DNA of 64,000 nt from Capsicum annuum. Lineage: Eukaryota; Streptophyta; Magnoliopsida; Solanales; Solanaceae. Shown piece after piece: positions 12,264-27,200 of this stretch. Position 1 is the stretch's first letter. Each line of letters begins with the position of its first letter. Below the pieces are notes generated by a model, which worked only from the letters and a program-made list of their open reading frames with translations, had not been told where the DNA came from and did no database searches. The translations under genes and the position numbers were made by a program. The stretch covers positions 225,893,453 through 225,957,452 of the forward strand of contig NC_061117.1 in NCBI RefSeq assembly GCF_002878395.1, in the 5' to 3' direction.

Positions 12264-15200
12264 TCAGGCAAAGTATGATGAGGATGATGATGTATCAGCC
12301 AGGACCTGCAAAGATGTCAAATGATCTTGTTAGCTAAGAAAGCGGCTATTTCATCATGTATAGCCTATAGGGGTGGCTCGTTTAAAAATATTTAAAAACT
12401 ATTCCATTCTTCTAGTTGATAAAAAATTGGAAGTGTTTCATACTACATTCCAATCTTAGGACACTATATTAGGATCATTTTCCAAGTAGGATTCTATATG
12501 TTATTCCTATTCCTACTCATATTCTAACACTTCTCCTCAAGTTGGTGCATAGAAGGCATGTGTACCAAGCTTGTTATGAATGTATCAAATGTGAAGATCG
12601 GTGAGGAACTTGGTGAAGATATCTACAAGAAAATTGATAAGGACTGCTCTGGATATCTAGGAGACCTCAATTGAAAAGGAAAACTAAAAAAGTGATCCGA
12701 AAAGTAGTAACCATCATCGCCGGAAAGTCTATTTATTGCTGGAAAATTGCTGGAAACCGGTATAAAATACATGGGTCATTCGAAATCAAGAGATGAGCAG
12801 ATCTTGAACAAGAAAGTCACCGAAGAATTGGACGGAGCATGCTCACGCGCCGAATTATTAGATTTGATGGCTGAAGAGTGGTCACAATCTACGAAAAAAT
12901 TATACAGGTGGGTCGGATGATGACACGATCCCACTGAGAAATAGAAATTATATGAGCAGGGTCGAAATGACGGCACGACCCTACTGAAAAAGAGAAATTA
13001 TATGGGTAGGGTCGGAATGACGGCACGATCCTACACAAATCAGATTTGAGGAGTCACCGTAAAGACGCATGGAACTACGTAAATCAAATTTGAGTCACCG
13101 GAAAGACACACGGTGATATGCAACTCAAATATGAAAAAGTAGTCCAAAATGATGCATGGTACTACGCAAATTAAATATGAGAAGTAATCCAAAGAGATGC
13201 ACGGTGCTACGCAAATCTGATATGAGAAAGTAATCACCGGATAGATGAACGATGCTACGAAAATCTGATATGAGAAAATAATTACCAGAAAGATAGACGG
13301 TGACCCAACTTTTGGTAACATAATCATTGGCCAGACAGGCGGCATACATGGATTATAGTCGCCCGTCGACAGCGAAAACTCTTTGATTCTTTACCAAGAT
13401 CGTGGAATCTTTGATACCGTGTGAGAAATATAAGAGAAAAATATTATTGAACTGTTGTAACAACATTATTACATTGAGGTCCAATCCTTTTCTTAATAAG
13501 ACACTCATTACAATCCTTTTTCAAGTAGGATTCTATGTATTATTCTAATTCCTACTCATATTCTAACGGTCATAGACATGGATCTAAATTTTGAATCCGC
13601 CTCTACTTGTATTCAATATTTTAATCAAGGAATTAGATTGGAGAGGACCCTACATCAGCTAAATGTACTTAAAACAATAAACGTACGTGTGAACATACCT
13701 CAAGTTGTTCTTCAGTGACCCTACATCAGCTAAATGTACTTATAACAATAAATGTATGTGTGAACATACCTCAAGTTGTTCTTCAGTGAAAGAATCTTTC
13801 TGAACGTTCCATGTGTCTGCATGAGTGCGTCGAAACTCTGCCACAGCTTTTGTCACGGTAGATTTGACAGGTGATGGTTCAGAAACAAATTGAGCCAGTA
13901 GTGTAACGTGTCCTGGCAACCAACTGCAATAAAATTTGCCAATTTTCGCTAATGAGAAACATTTCTCTCAAGTAAATCCACACTACTAGAAATATCTAAG
14001 TTTAATAGTATACTATCTTAGACCATCTCAAAAAGAATAATGATGTCTTTCCACATCTAGAAATAATTTAGCTTTAAATGATTTATTTTGAAAAGGTTTT
14101 GAATTGCAGCACAAAGATGGTGCTGGAATTCTGTGCATCATTTAACAAAATTACTGAAGTTTTGAAAGTCATGCTACATTCAAGTAACATATAACAAAAT
14201 AAGATTGATTAGGTAATACGATGAAAATTTAAAGCAATATACCATGAGGAAAGAAATTGTCGTCTTGTTAGTGACAATTATGACCCCGTACTTGGAAGAA
14301 TGACGTCCGTAAACATGATTATCCTATCTGTAAATACTGCTTGAAGGAAACCATCTTCTAGAATATTTCAAAACATTAAGCATGATCTCCACACATACTT
14401 GATTAATTTGGACTAGCATAACTTGATCAAATTAATATTTTATCATATTGCTGGCCCTATTGATCAGTGTCATCTGAAACACTATTTAAGTTCCATTATT
14501 TTATCTTACTTTATCTTTTGTGACAAGTTAAAATGTTGTTTATCATTCCTACTTCGTGTTGCTACTTTCAGGAACTTCCTAAGATACCATCAAATATATC
14601 TTCGAACATATGAATTTCAGAATTTATGCTATATAATGGGCGTGCCTGGGAATATTACAAGGGCTGAGAGTGAAAATCTGTGAATATATGAAACTGTATT
14701 AGACAATGGACATACCTGGGAATATCATAAGGAACTGATAGCACGCAGGCCGCCAAAGCAAGTATCTGTCCATGAAGGGATGCTACAGAGAGTCCAGAAC
14801 GCATGCTTCTGCAATTGCAAATTTTTTTTATTTTTTTTTTGAGAAGGTAACTAATATATGTAAACATCAGCACAATTGTGTTGGAATCCGAAATGATAGT
14901 AACATCATCCTTGTTCTTCTTACAAGGATCCTAGCACTACGCAATTGCAAATTTGAAATGTTGGATATATATCAGTCGTCAGTAATACTAGAAGCAAGCA
15001 ACCCAAAGAACACATAAGCATCAAATTTACAATTTCAGAGGAAGGCTTTAAGTAGAATTTTATTTTTATTTTTTTTTTTTAAATTGGTAATTGTAGGCTT
15101 AAAGTAAAATTTTGCGCATACTTATTGTATATATGCCTCTTGAGCAACAACCCTATGGTGCATGATGTTAATGCCTATGCAGAAAGGCTTGATACCCTAC

Positions 15201-18200
15201 AGTGATCATCATGAAGAACTTATCAAGCCCATGCCACGTGCATGGTGCTAGCATGTAAAGACAAGCTTGATCTCTCTAGGGCTATCATCAGTAATGTAAC
15301 AAGCCCATTCCAGGTGAAAGTTGTTAGAATATACAGATAGGCTTGGCCTCTCTAGGATGATCATCAATGACCTAACAAATAACACAAGCATAGTAATAAT
15401 AACTAGCCATAATTGAGTAGAACTAAAAGAACAAAAAAAAACCTTTGTTTTCTCTTCTTCTGAATGATACTTGCTTCTGTATAAGCTCTATGACGAAAAT
15501 CCTGGGCTAAATCTTCATCTCCACCCTTCATTAGGCCAGCCAAAACTGCTGCTGCATGCTCTCTTACCTGAATAAACGTTCAGATGGATCCTAATGAACT
15601 TCTGTAAATCACCATGTTCTCCATATTTAAGTAATCAAGGAGAATTAAAGCTATTTTTATTATAAAAAGGATAACATGACTACTTGAAATGCACCTGTCT
15701 TGTTTGTTAGGAAATACCAACAAATGCATTACACACTTACGACATGTGCAGGTCCAACTTCTACAAAAAGAATGTCCTAATTGCTTCTTATTTGGTGGGG
15801 AATGTGACATCACATTCCCTCCTGGTTGAAGTCCTGATGTTCTAATTGGACACAAGTGTGGACCATCAGGCAGTTCAAGAGATGGCGGCTCCCACCACTT
15901 GATTCTCCCCCATCTTTAATAGGACTGGACTTTGGGCAGATCACCATCCCATTTCACGGATGCATCGCATTGCTTGTACGATGCAACAGTTGCTCTGGTA
16001 CGACAGTTAAATTCACACACTTCTGGCTGGTTTCCTTTAAGCTTGATCCCATTTTCTAGTGCATCGGTTCAAATCTCTACGACAAACAACTCGTCGAACT
16101 TATCCTTGTTCACCCTGCTAGGTGTCATTATTATTTGACTCATAAGTTAAAATGCAAGTCCTTAGTAGTGGGAGGGTGAAGCCTTATATACTACTTATTA
16201 AGTCTAGCCTATCCTATGTGGAATGACGGTGCAATAATCATTCGTAAAGTCAAGGTACACAAAAAGAGCTTCATACACTTAACTTACTTTTAAACATAAT
16301 AATCTCACTTGATCCGAACATGACGGGTTGAAAAAGGACAATAATCAAATATATATCAACTATTAACTACATAATCATTACATACAGTACTGCATTCCCT
16401 AATGACACGGTATCCTGTCCCATCATCAGGTAACTGGAGCTGCACAGAAATGTTTTCGGAAGCTCATGGTGCCATTTTAAGCACATGACAAACTTACAGG
16501 CTACAGGAATTGAAGAGGAACGGCCAAATGAAAAATGGATGTATTTGATAATACCATATAGAATTGAACAAAACATAGGAGAAGCAGGGCGGTCTTTGAA
16601 AAAGGGTTGTCTTCCGGTGCATCAACATATGATAGGATAGACAGAGAGAAATTGCATTTTGTCCTAGCCTTTCCTATTCTATGTAATCAAACATGAAACA
16701 GTAAGTTTAGGAAAAGCCTCAACCAAGCACACCGGTTAATTCATCCTGGGTCCACCCTTGACTACCATTATTGTAGGGGTACGGGGTTCGAGAAGACAAA
16801 GATGTATTTCTTCTAGATCAACCATTGGACAAAACAAGAAAAGAGCATCAGAGAGATCTACTTACTAACTCCAAGGCTAGACACCATATGATAATGCACA
16901 ACATGATAATTATTTACATAGCTGATACCTCAAATATTTCAGCTAAAAATTATGTGAATTTACCTCAACTTGATTATCTGTGAGTAGCTTCTCAACAGTT
17001 TGCCAAATTTGTTGTTTGTCCACCTTAGAGAGTACGAAGGTGTGCCTGTATGGTGCAACAAGATAGCAATTCAATTCTTCGGGATATTACAAGTTTATTT
17101 TTGCATTATTTAGCTATTGTAGACCACCGTAGCAAGACAATGAGTTATACCTGAAGACTGAATTTGAAATAAAAATGATAATGATTCAATCCAAAGTGAT
17201 GAAAATGATAGTTTTTTCTTTCAAAGCACTTCATTTTCTCTTCAAGAACCAAAATAAGGAATTTTTTTTCCTCAAAGGAGGAGAAAAGGAGCGTGAAGAT
17301 CAAAATGGAAAGATCATACCTATACATGAAACTCCGCAAATAGGTCAGAGTCATAGATCTTGTGCGCCAATTGGCATCATTCGCTATAGAAAGAATTGTG
17401 AGTACAACTTTCCTTAAATGGGACTCTGAGTAAACTCTCCACTTTAGCAACTCAAAAGCTGCCTTGGCCAGTGTCGACAAATCCTTGTTTGACGTCTCCT
17501 ACAAGAAATCAACAGTATCAAAGGAGAAATGCACTTTCTATTATGAACACCTCCAATGAGCATACATTAATTTACATGATGTATCGGTTTCTTCACGTGT
17601 AACAGCTGAAAATATGTCAAGAACATGAATTTTCTGTATCATGCGTTTGAACAACATTTCAAATAGGATCTACTTAGCTATAATCGACTAGGATCTACTT
17701 CAAGGGAACTACACATGCAGACTTGACATGGTCTGGAAAAATATATACAGCGGAAATATCACCAGAACATGAAGGAAGCAGAGACTCGCAATTCTCCAAC
17801 TTTGTACAGGATACAAGTTCAATGGTCATGGTTCGTGTGCCAAGAATAAAACCGGGGCGACGGAGATGCCTTAGACACAAAAGGTCTTTCAACAAGAAGT
17901 ATTTCCAATTTAATCCATTCTTGTTGCTATACAGTAGCTCCAGTAGCAGTTGAGGGAGAAGGTCAGTAGTAAAAGGTAATGATTAGAGACTCGGAGAGAG
18001 ATTAGAACCAAAACGCGGCAAGGAAGAGTCTATGCGACAATAGTTTGATGTTGACCAATGATGTGGCTATACTTTCCCTAAAAGCTTATGTTGTTAAAGT
18101 TGAGAGATTTGTTTGTTTAAACAGTTCGTACCACTGATATGCAGGATTAGCTGTTATAGGCAATTGAGGATGACAAATTGGAAGGAGAATCAAACCTAAT

Positions 18201-21200
18201 TGGTGTAACCTCATCTAGAATCTTAAGCCCTTATAGAGAGGAGATTTTTAGTTATGTTCTCAGGTTTCAACATTTGGTTCATACTCATCTGGAAAAGCTT
18301 GAACAATCTAGAAAGCAGTAACTCGAAAAAAATTAACTTCGAGGCCTAATGATGAGAAGAAGAACAAGATGAAGAAAAAACATGTAACATTTCAGTATCT
18401 TCAGCCTATTTTGTCTCAACGGAAGTCCTCTTATCTTTCAACCATGGAAGCAAACCCCAATCATCTATTTCCAATAATATCCTGCATTCATAGCTTTTGC
18501 TATCCTCGTCACCTAAGCAAAATTTACTTCCAGTTCCAACACTAATCAATTTTGGATCAAGTAAAAGGTTTCGTTGATAATAAGGACTTGGCCGTATAGA
18601 AGAGACATGAAAAAAAGTGCAGAACCTAGAAATATGGTTCTCTCCAAAAGACACTCAATCCTCTATACAAACAGGAACTACATGGGTGCTCCAAAGAAAA
18701 AAATAAGGGATCGGAGACTACTCCAGTATACATATGTAGTTGGTAAAAAGAAAAGAACAACCAGTCAAAAGTGAGGAAGTGCAAGAAATAGCAGTTAAAG
18801 ACGAGAAAAAATCAGAAAAATCAAAGCCTAACCTTTTGACCACGAGATAAACAAGATGGTTCTTATCAGTTTTGTCAAAAAACACAGAAGTCAAAGTTTG
18901 TTCGTTAAGAGATCTCAGTCACAGGTTTTGATGAAAAACAAATATCAAAGTTTCTTTTCTCCAAGAATCTCAGTTACAAGTTTTACCATTTTCATCAGTA
19001 AATGGAGGAAAGCGTGTATATGTCAAGTTCTTCAAAAAGTAATTTCATCCATTCAAAATGTTAAAAAACGACTAAAAAAGACTAGCAACAAGAATGGTGC
19101 GATGTTGCAACTACTTACCTGTAGAGATATTACAGGATACAGAAGACCAACAACAACATCCAGCAGAACCGAGGATCTTCCAGACTTCAGAGATGAGACA
19201 ATGAAATGAAATAGCTGCACATTACCAAAAACAAGCTAATGAATAAGAGGTCTAAGGAGGAAAAAATTCACTAGATGATTTCGGCTGACTGTACCGTCTC
19301 CATCCATTTAACATCATCATGAGACTGTTCACTTGACACTCCATTGTCAGAAATTCTGTCGGTTTGCACATCCAGAGTGTCTGACTGGCTAAAATTTTGG
19401 ATCTTCACCACAAGTTCAGATGCACGTTCCACTAGATAATGATCCCAATTCCCTGCTTCAACTTTCCTGTGCACACTACTTGTCCCTACTTCATGTGGAT
19501 GAACCAGATTACAGGACCCCTGAAGCCGAATGTTTGAACATAAAACAGAGAGAGTGACACCAATGGATTCTCTCACCTGTTCCAGAAATGGTTTCTTTAG
19601 CTGTGACCATAGAGACAGACAAATTCTACAAAAGACTTTGAAGGGGGTTGATGAAACAGGAAAGGGATTCATTCCTTTTTTTCGGTGGTTAGTTTTACAA
19701 ATTTCCAGCCTTAAGACATAGTATTAATTGTCTTTTGAAAATAATTTTTTTTTTAGAATCTAGACAAAAAGAACGATAACTAACAATGTTCTCATTTACA
19801 AAAGGACATTTGTCTTTACCCAAAAAAAAAAAAACAAATGACAGCATTATACATTCAAAAATTGTAGTCAAAGATCTTTTGTTTTTGTGAATAGTAGTCA
19901 AAGGTCACTTTTTTGATTCTCAAAGTTCAACAGCTTAGGATACAAGGAATATAATGAAAATATGAAAGTTGAGATCATCTCTAAGATATAGCCTCAACGT
20001 ATGTACACTTGGAAAGAAGAATGGTCAAAGAGAATGTACATGGGATCATAATGCCTTTAAGATGCAAAGAGATGAAGCATAAAAACAATGGGATCCAGGT
20101 CTGGTGTGAATCCATAACCATGAGAAGTGCCAAAAGGTTATTGAAAAATATAGTTTAAAAAATCTGAGAAGGGGACCCAACAATGATGCTCAGAGCTGAA
20201 CCTATTCTGGAAAAACTGAGACTAACAAGCTTGTCTTTCCGGTAGAACAATATAGAAGGACCAGCTAAACTTGTAAAACTATATAGTCGAGAAAGGAAAG
20301 GATCTATCGAGCAAAGCAACGCATCAAAGAGTTCTTAGCATAACAAGAACAATAACACAGTAAAACAGAAAATAATAGATTGTGATCCCAAGCTAAAAAT
20401 AAAATGTTGAATACTCACTTGTGGAGATGAATGGCTCATACTGCCTAGCAATTCTTCAAGAAGCTTATAGTGAAGCGCTAGTTCAATAACAGGCATTTTT
20501 GGTGGGGAAACTTCTATTAGTGCAGCTGAAAGAAACATGTACCGCTTGGCAACTACGGAAGTACTGACTGTTTCAGGCAAGGGGTTCATTAAACAGTCCA
20601 TGACCTTTTGTCTTAAAAGGGGAACTTTTGCTCCATGTTTTCCTTTTCCAGTAACTGCATAACGAATACAAGCTGCCCACTCAGGTATGGACTCAACTGT
20701 AGGTGCTTGAATAATACTCTGAAGATGGGCCATCAACCAGCTATCCCATGCATCTGAAACACCATGAACATCAGAATGCAGCACACCAGCCACTGCCTCA
20801 GCAGCAACACACTGCTTTGTCCTCTCCTTTGCATTTATGTAGTCTGCTAATGCATCTTTTAGTGCCAGTATAACAGGAGCACCACATTCCTGGACTAGAC
20901 GTTTAAAAATCCGGGCAAAACTCGAGTAGAAAGTGTCATTTCCAAACAAAGATATCCAACTGGGAGTACGTGGCCATGATGAAGAAAATTCAAAATAAAA
21001 CCGAGTGATGGATTTGTCGGCCACACTCTGAAATGAAGAGGTTCCATGATTTCCTTTAGAAGAAGCACCATCGGTGTCAACTATATGAACATGAGAAAGA
21101 CTATTCAGGGTTTCATTGAAAAATCCCTCTTCCTGGAATATAGTACTTAAAGCCTCTTCAAGAGAAGACTTGGAATTATCCTGCCGGTTAGTAGAGTAAA

Positions 21201-24200
21201 TGGGCCGGTCCTCAGAGAGCTTGTAAGGTGATTCTTTCAGCAAAGTATTAAGAGCTGAGATTGCCAAAATTCTTGTCTGCGGCAGTTGACTTTTTAAACT
21301 TTGTAAGAAGTGACCTAACAAGATTAATCATAAGATGAGAAATTCTCAAAATCTGAAGATAAATTAAAACATGAAACATAATGCTACTTACTTTAGACCC
21401 GAAAAGAACAGTTCTAAAGGTGAATTAAGGCTTTCTTTACCTTGTTTTTAACAAGTAAAAGAAAAACTCTTTTGGTCCGTCGGAAACAGCCTCTCTACCT
21501 CTCGAGGTAGGAGTAAGGTCTGCGTAGACACTACTGTCCCTAGACCCCACTTGCCGAATCACACTGGGTATGTTGTTGTAGGAAATAGCAATCATTTTGA
21601 GTGCTTGTTATGATTGATCACATTCAGAGAACAAGAATACCACAAGGAGAAGAATACACAAAAAAATACAAGGAGTTTCTATTTCTAGCCTATTAAGGGA
21701 ACAAGAATGCAAGCAGAAAGGTCCAAATAATGAATGCGCTGAAGCAAAAACAAAGAAAACCAAACAACAAACTTAACTAACCAGCAGTTTCACTCAGAAT
21801 TTTGGAGGACGAGTTAGGGTCATTTCTGGAAGCCATAGCCAACAGCAGCAGTACTCGGTTAGCCATCAGATTATACCTGAAAGAAATGGAAGAATAAAAC
21901 ATTTTTTATTTATGTATGGAAGGGAAAATGGACTGCGTACATTTCACCCTCCCCAAACCTCACTGTGTGGGAATATACTAAGTTGTTGTTGTTGTTTGTA
22001 TGGAAGGGAAAATGGGTGTTGATTGACAACAAGAAGAGAAAACCAGTCCTGCAACTAAACTATCATCCACATATCTATAATTAGAGATGGCAATCGAGGC
22101 AGGTCATGGGAGAGAATACTCTTTTTAAGAAAATTGAGGGGTGCCACACTTGTGGGATTACACATGGTATGTTGTTGTTGTATGAAAATTGTGGAGCAGG
22201 ACTGGTTGTGACATTGTGGGCAAATGCTAAAGTAGGGATTCTACACCTCTAAAAACCCATTCATCTCTGATCACAACAGTGACCGAAGTTAATTGCTGGC
22301 AATACCACCCACCGCCTGTAATTAGCCTCCACCATTGTCCATGTTTGAACTTCTCATTGAAGTCTCTCTACACACAACTCTTTCTTTCCCCAAAATCAGT
22401 ATAACAATTCCACACAAGATCGAGAAAATGACGAGCTAATATGAAGCTTAGTCTTCAGATATTAAGAAGACGACACAAAGTTTAGACACAACATCTTTCA
22501 TAGAATCACATTTTAGATCACACTGAAAAACTAATGGTTTTAATGTAATTATGGCTTTGATATTTATTTTCATTTCCTTGATCTTCTGACAATATTGAAT
22601 TCTCTGTTGATTTTTAGTAATGTTCACGATAGATATGCATGAGGATAAGATCAACGAACAGAAAAATGCTGCAGCATGCAGGAAGTGTGGGACAGGAATT
22701 TTGCAGGGAGAAAAGAGGTTGTGCAGCAAACAGAGCAGTGTAGTGTGGCACTGTTACAGCGGAAGTCGAAACATGCCACACCCTTAACTATACAAAGAGC
22801 TTGTAAGGTGAAGTGGGGGTTGTGACGTAGCACTGTTGTGCTATGTTGCTCGGACTCCTCAAAAATGTCAACGAGTGCGTATCGGATTCTCCAAAAGAAG
22901 GGCATTTTTGAAGAATCTGACATGGGTGCAGCATCGAAAGTGAAGAGTCTGTGCTACTTAGCTGCTGTGGTGGAAGTTAAGACCTGCCACACCCAGCCCT
23001 ATTGTCCATTCCTGGGTGTAATGGTCCAATTGAGACACATAAACTTAGAAAAACTCATAGATTTAAGTGGTGGTGGTGGTGGTGGTGCTTTCTTACCGCC
23101 AGTGCAAGTTGGAGCTCTCAAAACTCAAAGAACCTATCTGAGAAACCAACTCTCCAAAATCTGTTCCTTCTGAATTGCCTGAAGCCTTAAACATGTTTCT
23201 GGATACTCCAGAAAAATGAATGTTGTACTTGATGAAAAGCTGTCAGATATCCAATAAAAAAATAAATATTCTTTTGTCAACATAGGAAAGAGAAATGAAA
23301 AGACTTTAACTTTGAATGTATATCTCACCTCGTTGATGGCTTTCTGAGCTTTTAGTGTTTCGTGATGAGAGCTTGAGCAATAAAGATTCAGTAACACATC
23401 GTCAACACCAACTTTGTGCTATAAGGAATCACAAGCTAAACAGAAACAAGCATAAGAATTTACCTTGACAGAATTCCAAGCAGGAAGGAAGAAAGTGCCT
23501 TCAAATCCTTGATTCACGAAGAACAAAACAGAGTCAGGTACTCACTTCCTAAAGAATAATGCACGTAATCTGAAGATCAATACCGTTGTTAAACACTTAA
23601 GAACAGTTTGTGTTGAGAGGACTGCACAGGAACCTAAGACTGAACATTCTGGTGAGCTAGAATTCTTCAAGTTCTGACTGAGACTGAGCACACATTTTGA
23701 GATTGTAGAGGGCCATCTTTTCATCATCTTCAAGAGAGATTTTCCAGCAAGTCTGAGGAAATGGGAAGCAGATAGATGAGATACCAAAAAATTTCCAGAA
23801 GAAGCAACTTGGTTATGGGACCTAATCATTTTCAATCTACATGAAATTGATCTTTCCAATAAAAATTAAGAATGACCGGACAATGACCATGAGACAGAAG
23901 CACACAGTGTGTACCCCTCATTGTATTGCTTAAATCACTCAAAGATGATATGATTATTCTACTTCCATGACTGTCCTACTTTATTAAGTATACAATACAT
24001 GGGTACTAGGAGAATGAGTAAAAAGTTTGATGAAGAAATATTGTGAAGGTTAAATTTAATGATTTTTTAATATTTTGACCTCATTTAAGGCGAAGAGGAC
24101 ACATGGACAGACATCATGACAAATAAGTCGAGCAAATACCACCAAAACTCTCTTTAAACCAGATCAGGTAGGAGATAATCATACACTATCAGATATGAAC

Positions 24201-27200
24201 AAAATTGTTACAGATCTTTGAACTTATAATCACACATCTGCAAGAGACTCATCATAGACAATCTTCAAAATTCCCCAGATTCTTTCACACTTTGAGTGAA
24301 AGATTAGAACTCACCCACGGACTGTTTCATAACTATGCAAGGAGAGATTAAGAAGATCATCTGTCAAATGAATGATATGATCTGGAGGAGACACATTCGC
24401 AGTCAGACGGAAAATATGATATAATGATTGTGAGGCTCTCCAAGTATTATGCATGTATGCTTTGTCAATAAGTGCCCACCTAGGCCTGCAAAATTGGCGT
24501 TATCTTTAAATTCGAAAACGACATATTCAGTATGGCCATTAGTCCTACTTAAAAAAACATAGCAAAATTACCTTCTTTTCCCTTTCGAATGAGATGACAC
24601 AATAAAATTAACTGGAGGTTCTATTATGGCAGCAGATTCTAATTTCCAGGAATGCCTGTGATTTGACCACTCATCATATTCTGAACTCCCTGTTGACCAT
24701 CTCAATAACTTAAGATACAAGTTACAGAAGACCCATAACAAGAAAAAGAAGATTGTACAAAGAAGATTCAACTACCGTAGTTCCCCAAGGAATCAATTAT
24801 ACGAATCAGAAGCAATAATAGAATGCTATCATCTGATTTTTCCTCCAGTAAGTATCTGTCATGAAAGTAGTGGTCAAATTCACCACATCAAACCCAGTGA
24901 GAGAAGCAGCAAGAAAAATACAGAAGAGATTAAGATGAATACTGGCAGGTTGCATGAATAATGTCAGCAGCCTTTGCTCGCAGTTCCATAGTGCCAACAC
25001 ATGAACCATTCGCTCCAGCAATTACAAAAGGAATTTCAGATTGCTCTTCAGCCATCCCGTTCCTATAGGATGGTCTGAAATCAGGTAGACACGATAAAAC
25101 ACCTTGAAGTGACGAATCAATACGTAGAAGGGTCACTTTCAAGTGCTCTTTCTCAGTGCCTTCAATCAAAAAGTAAAAGAACATTTAAGTCAATGCTTAC
25201 AGAAAAAGATAAATGAACAGAATATTTTTTCAACTGGAAAAAGAAAACGCAGACAATCTTAACTATTCTTTTTCTTCTTTTTGTATGCACGCTTTATATC
25301 TTTTTCTAAATAGTGAAACATGTGTTGGACTTGAATAGATCAAAATGGAAATAGAGAATGCATGGCCCAACTTCATATTGAGATCAATATCTAACAAGTT
25401 CGGATATTCCGGTAATAAATTGAAGGACTTATTCTAAGCTTAATGATCTATACAAGTATTGTTCAGAAAAATACCATGCCTCCATTCAGTAGAGGAATAG
25501 AAAATCTCCAGAAAGTTGATCATAAAGAGTGTTCTGATTCATACAATTGGCAGATTGCACTTTCCAGAATCAGAATAGTAATAAAAAATAATAGTTACCT
25601 GGATCAGAATGGATTTTGGATTTGCATATTTTCAAAAGGTCATCTAAAGCAGAATCAAGATGCAGCTTCAAGAGTTCATTTGCAAAATGAATTTCTTCAG
25701 CGCAAGGGACATGCCACTTAGGGGCTAACCAGGGTTTATCTTCATTAAAATCTTTTGTGCTGATCCATTCTTCCAGTGCAGGGGCAGCAGCATGGTGCAA
25801 AACACACCTGGTATTTAGAAGTGGTGCAATCAATAGATACATACATGAAAAATCATCTAGTACTTGTCTCATACATTTTGACCGAAAAATAAAATGGAAA
25901 AGAAACTGAATGGTGAATGTATAAAATTCTTAATCAGATAAAAGTTTCACGTACTTGTACTGATTGATGGGATAGTAAAAAACAAGATTTCCAAGGAGAG
26001 ATCGAAGGACATGATCACCAGCACCATTAACCTGTCATTTACTACTAAATTATCAGATAAAGTTCAAGGACCAAGTACACTTGGGGTCAAAGCTTCATAT
26101 GAACAATGGTCTACCTGGACTAATCACACAATAAATAAACATATATGTCGTTTACTGTAAATCCAAGTGCAACATGTGAAAGGTGAAAACAGGAAGAGCG
26201 AGAGAAAAGAAAGAAGAAAAAGGCTGATATGCTTTCGTATTGTGTGCAAAACTTTCTCTTGGATCTCTGTTCTTGGAATGCTAAGCGTGGAGGCAAGAGG
26301 TTAGGTCACTTGAATATACCACAAAGATTCTTACTGAATATGTTACAAAGGATAGTCAAATAGAAAAAAATAATCATCTGCCTCTATCTGCAAGTCATTA
26401 TATGTTTGCAATGCGCATTTGCTTGAAATAGTTTCCAAATATGTAGATGTAATCAACGTATCCTCAATCAAGAGATAATATTGCTAAGCCTTAGGCATTC
26501 TTTTCTTCTTTTTTTAACCTCTTTTCCCTAATAAATTTGATATCGGGATTTGGAAATCAATTTGATCACCAAACCACACCATTGGGCAATAGGTAGTGTT
26601 CCCCAGGATCTTTGCAAGTACCTTCGGTTTCAACAGGAGGCTGCTACTCCTAATAGGATCACTCATTTGGAAGATGGAACATGAGGGGTTACTGGAATCG
26701 TGATTACTTAGGTGACCATGTCACCACAAGGTTACGTATGTTTCAAGTATACAATCTTATAATGCCACTAAAGAAAAAGCAAACATCAAGTAGACTACAG
26801 CTAGGAAGTTAGAGAAGAATCCACCCAGTGGACTAGGTTAGTATAGAAGACAATCGAACCAATCATGACCAGAGGGACAAAAGTTGAGACATGTCGACTT
26901 CTAAGACGGGTGATAACCAATACTGCTGCAAATCAAATGAAAGTATTGATCTAGCTTAATCAAGCACAAAAACTGGCTCATGAGGCGAGGACCGTTAACA
27001 TCCATATATACTTAACCAGTATTTGACTCTAAGACAGGAGCCAAGAACCACATGCCCATGGCTGGACTTCTGGAGCGCAGACGCAACATAATATAAGGGT
27101 CCAACATTGGAAACCAAGAATGAAGATCGGTCTAACTTTGATACCGTGCTACAAAAGTGGACCTTACACCTAACTCAATCCAAGAGGTGAGGATTGTCCA

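Noticed and set aside
16964..17417. Plus-strand frames overlapping PA200 exons 30-31, and the longer minus-strand frame 17145-17480
   Set aside because: The plus-strand frames are antisense shadows; the minus frame beyond 17320 runs into intron 30.
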